Shown one piece after another: positions 45,845-64,000 of a stretch of 64,000 bases of DNA (the first letter of the stretch is position 1; each line of letters opens with the position of its first letter). This DNA is from Notamacropus eugenii (lineage: Eukaryota; Chordata; Mammalia; Diprotodontia; Macropodidae). Made by a program: the position numbers and the translations under genes. The stretch is from assembly GCF_028372415.1 (NCBI RefSeq), contig NC_092875.1, forward strand, positions 354,570,233 to 354,634,232, written 5' to 3'. The notes beneath the pieces are model-generated. The model was not told the DNA's origin. It made no database searches and saw nothing but the letters and a program-made list of their open reading frames with translations.

Positions 45845-46449
45845 TGAGAAAAAGTTTACTTGTCCTTTATTTCAAAAGGTACAATGGTTACCTGAAAACT
45901 CAGATATTAACCTCATTGCATAAAAATGTACCACTAAAATGTGCAACTTACACAATTATTGAAGCAAACAGCAATTTTCATAAGGGTCATATATATACAC
46001 AAGTTTCTATGTGTATGTATATATGTATGCATGTATTTTAAAAATCATTAATGGACCTTAAGATCCATTCATCTGTACTTTATAAGAATTCTTTCCAACA
46101 AATAGAGGCATAACAAAAAAAGGGTTCTAAAAAATGGAAATTCATAAGTAGGCTTTACAATGGAAATAAGATTTGACTGGTGCAAAGTCCATTGCTGGCA
46201 TTAGACAGACCAAAACCAGCAGTGTCATAAAAACAAAGGAGCCAAGAAAAGCAGTTATTTTATAAGCAGCTGGAAAATACCTTAAGCTCCATACAAGAGA
46301 AAAATGAGGGGCTGTGTATGTTTGTGTCTCTCTGTAATATATTTTTAAAAATTTACTTCCAAACAAATCAAAGTCCTAGATTTTTAACTCAACAAAGCAA
46401 GGCAGACAGATATGAACTAAAAAGCATTGAGTCTTTGGTATTACTACAG
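45845..46449 (-). other. NSUN2: NSUN2 3' UTR and likely polyadenylation site
   Basis: The stretch beyond the stop codon is repeat-free and AT-rich. The first AATAAA on the minus strand (plus-strand TTTATT at 45866-45871) lies about 580 bases after the stop, which suggests cleavage near 45845-45850. The end point is inferred from this hexamer only. Confidence 0.6.
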
Positions 46450-63002
<16,553 letters not shown>

Positions 63003-64000
63003 GATGTGGGAAGGAGCCAAGATGGCAGAGTAGAAAGACACATATAAGCTAGCTCCGAACCCACAGCCATAAAATATCTGTAAAGAAGAACTCACAACAA
63101 ATTCTGGAGCAGCAGAAGCCACAGAACAACGGAGCGGACAAGATTTCTGTTCCACAGAGACCTGAAAATCTGACGCAAAAGGTCCATCGCACACCAAACC
63201 CGGAGCAGAGCCCAGCCCTACCTTGGCGGCGGGGCACCGAGAGGAGCAGATCCAAGCAGGCTTCAGGGACAGAATCTCCAGCGGCTGAGCAGGTCCCTCC
63301 ACCCACAGGTGACAAGGGTCGGTGAGAGGGTCTCCTTTGGCTGGTCGAGAGGGGAGTGGGGTGTCCCCATAACTCAGGCCCCCTCAGAAGGCAGCAGTGG
63401 GGGCGGCAGCGGACAGGAGCTCCCCAAGCAGGCAGGAGCTCGGATTCATTGTTGAAGGTCTCCACATAAACCCCCTGAGGGAACTGAGCCCCATGTGGTG
63501 GCCCTGCCCCAACCTGAGCACCAGAACTTAATCTCACACTGAATATCAGCCCTGCCCCCGCCCAAAGCCCTGAGGCTGGGAAGCAGCATTTGAATCTCAG
63601 ACCCCAAGCCCTGCCTGGATGAATCTGGAGGCGGTGGGTGCGGAAAGAAAACTCAGAAGTCAAGTCACTGGCAGGGAAAATGCTCAGAAAAGGGAAAAAA
63701 AAATGAGACTATAGAAGGTTACTTTCTTGGTGAACAGATAATTCCTCCCTTCCTTTCTGGATGAGGAAGAACAATGCTTACCATCAGGGAAAGACACAGA
63801 AGTCAAGGCTTCTGTATCCCAAACATTCAGAATAAATATACCATGGGCTCAGGCCATGGAAGAGCTCAAAAGGACTTTGAAAATCAAGTAAGAGAGGTGG
63901 AGGAAAAACTGGGAAGAGAAATGAGAGAGATGAAAGACAAGCATGAAAAGCAGGTCAACACCTTGCTAAAGGAGACCCAAAAAATTGCTGAAGAAAATAA
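63003..64000 (+). mobile_element. L1 5' end: GC-rich 5' UTR and ORF1 start, runs off window
   Basis: It starts GTGGGAAGGAGCCAAGATGG, the L1 5' terminus, and shares AGTAGAAAGACACA and AGCAGAAGCCACA blocks with the 5' UTR of the 41176-43506 element. The 5' UTR (63003-63750) is much richer in G+C than its surroundings. ORF1 follows; MEELKR begins at 63860, then one base is missing so the frame shifts to DFENQVREVEEKLG and MREMKDKHEKQVN. As read, ORF1 is broken at 63876. The element is antisense to NSUN2. Confidence 0.9.

Noticed and set aside
63049-63663. 204-codon minus-strand ORF
   Set aside because: It lies wholly in the GC-rich 5' UTR of an L1 on the opposite strand and has no domain; long chance ORFs are expected there.

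Overview
The window reads as mammalian nuclear DNA, most likely from a marsupial. It holds spliced exons in long introns. It also holds a dense layer of interspersed repeats: ancient L2, CR1/L3 and MIR-type sequences, tRNA-derived SINEs with an RTE-like tail of the marsupial kind, L1-lineage elements whose sequence matches what I know of marsupial L1, a pogo/Tigger element and a hAT mini-element. The species cannot be told from this window alone.

One protein-coding gene is supported. It is the 3' half of NSUN2, the RNA cytosine-5 methyltransferase, on the minus strand. Ten exons can be placed with GT/AG junctions and continuous reading frame, from 61532 down to the stop codon at 46450-46452, followed by a 3' UTR that probably ends near 45845. 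They encode about 455 codons, matching human NSUN2 from about residue 341 to the end. The exons carrying the start codon and the two catalytic cysteines lie to the right, outside the window. NSUN2 introns carry an L2 copy (47560-48200), a CR1/L3 copy broken by later insertions (49345-49970), an L1-lineage element without reverse transcriptase (56190-58875) and the 5' end of an L1 that runs off the window (63003-64000). The last two are antisense to the gene.

Positions 1-45845 are intergenic as far as I can see: no exon, no credible long ORF and no RNA gene. The repeats form clear nested layers. L2 copies carry SINE and retrocopy insertions. A MIR-type repeat is split by a solo LTR with a perfect 5-base target duplication (13923-14388). 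A Tigger element is split by another solo LTR (19322-20620). A hAT mini-element has 8-base target duplications (36208-36391). A half-L1 (HAL1-like) element has a perfect 13-base target duplication (41163-43519). Several repeat-poor stretches (2286-3850, 7000-7560, 24130-24484, 34000-34360, 43520-44755) could hold regulatory DNA. The best specific hint is a pair of CTCF-like motifs 60 bases apart near 7420-7500.

I found no new multi-gene system. The most informative observations are the precise insertion structures, the marsupial-specific tail and linker of NSUN2, and an autonomous-looking insertion history for elements that lack reverse transcriptase.
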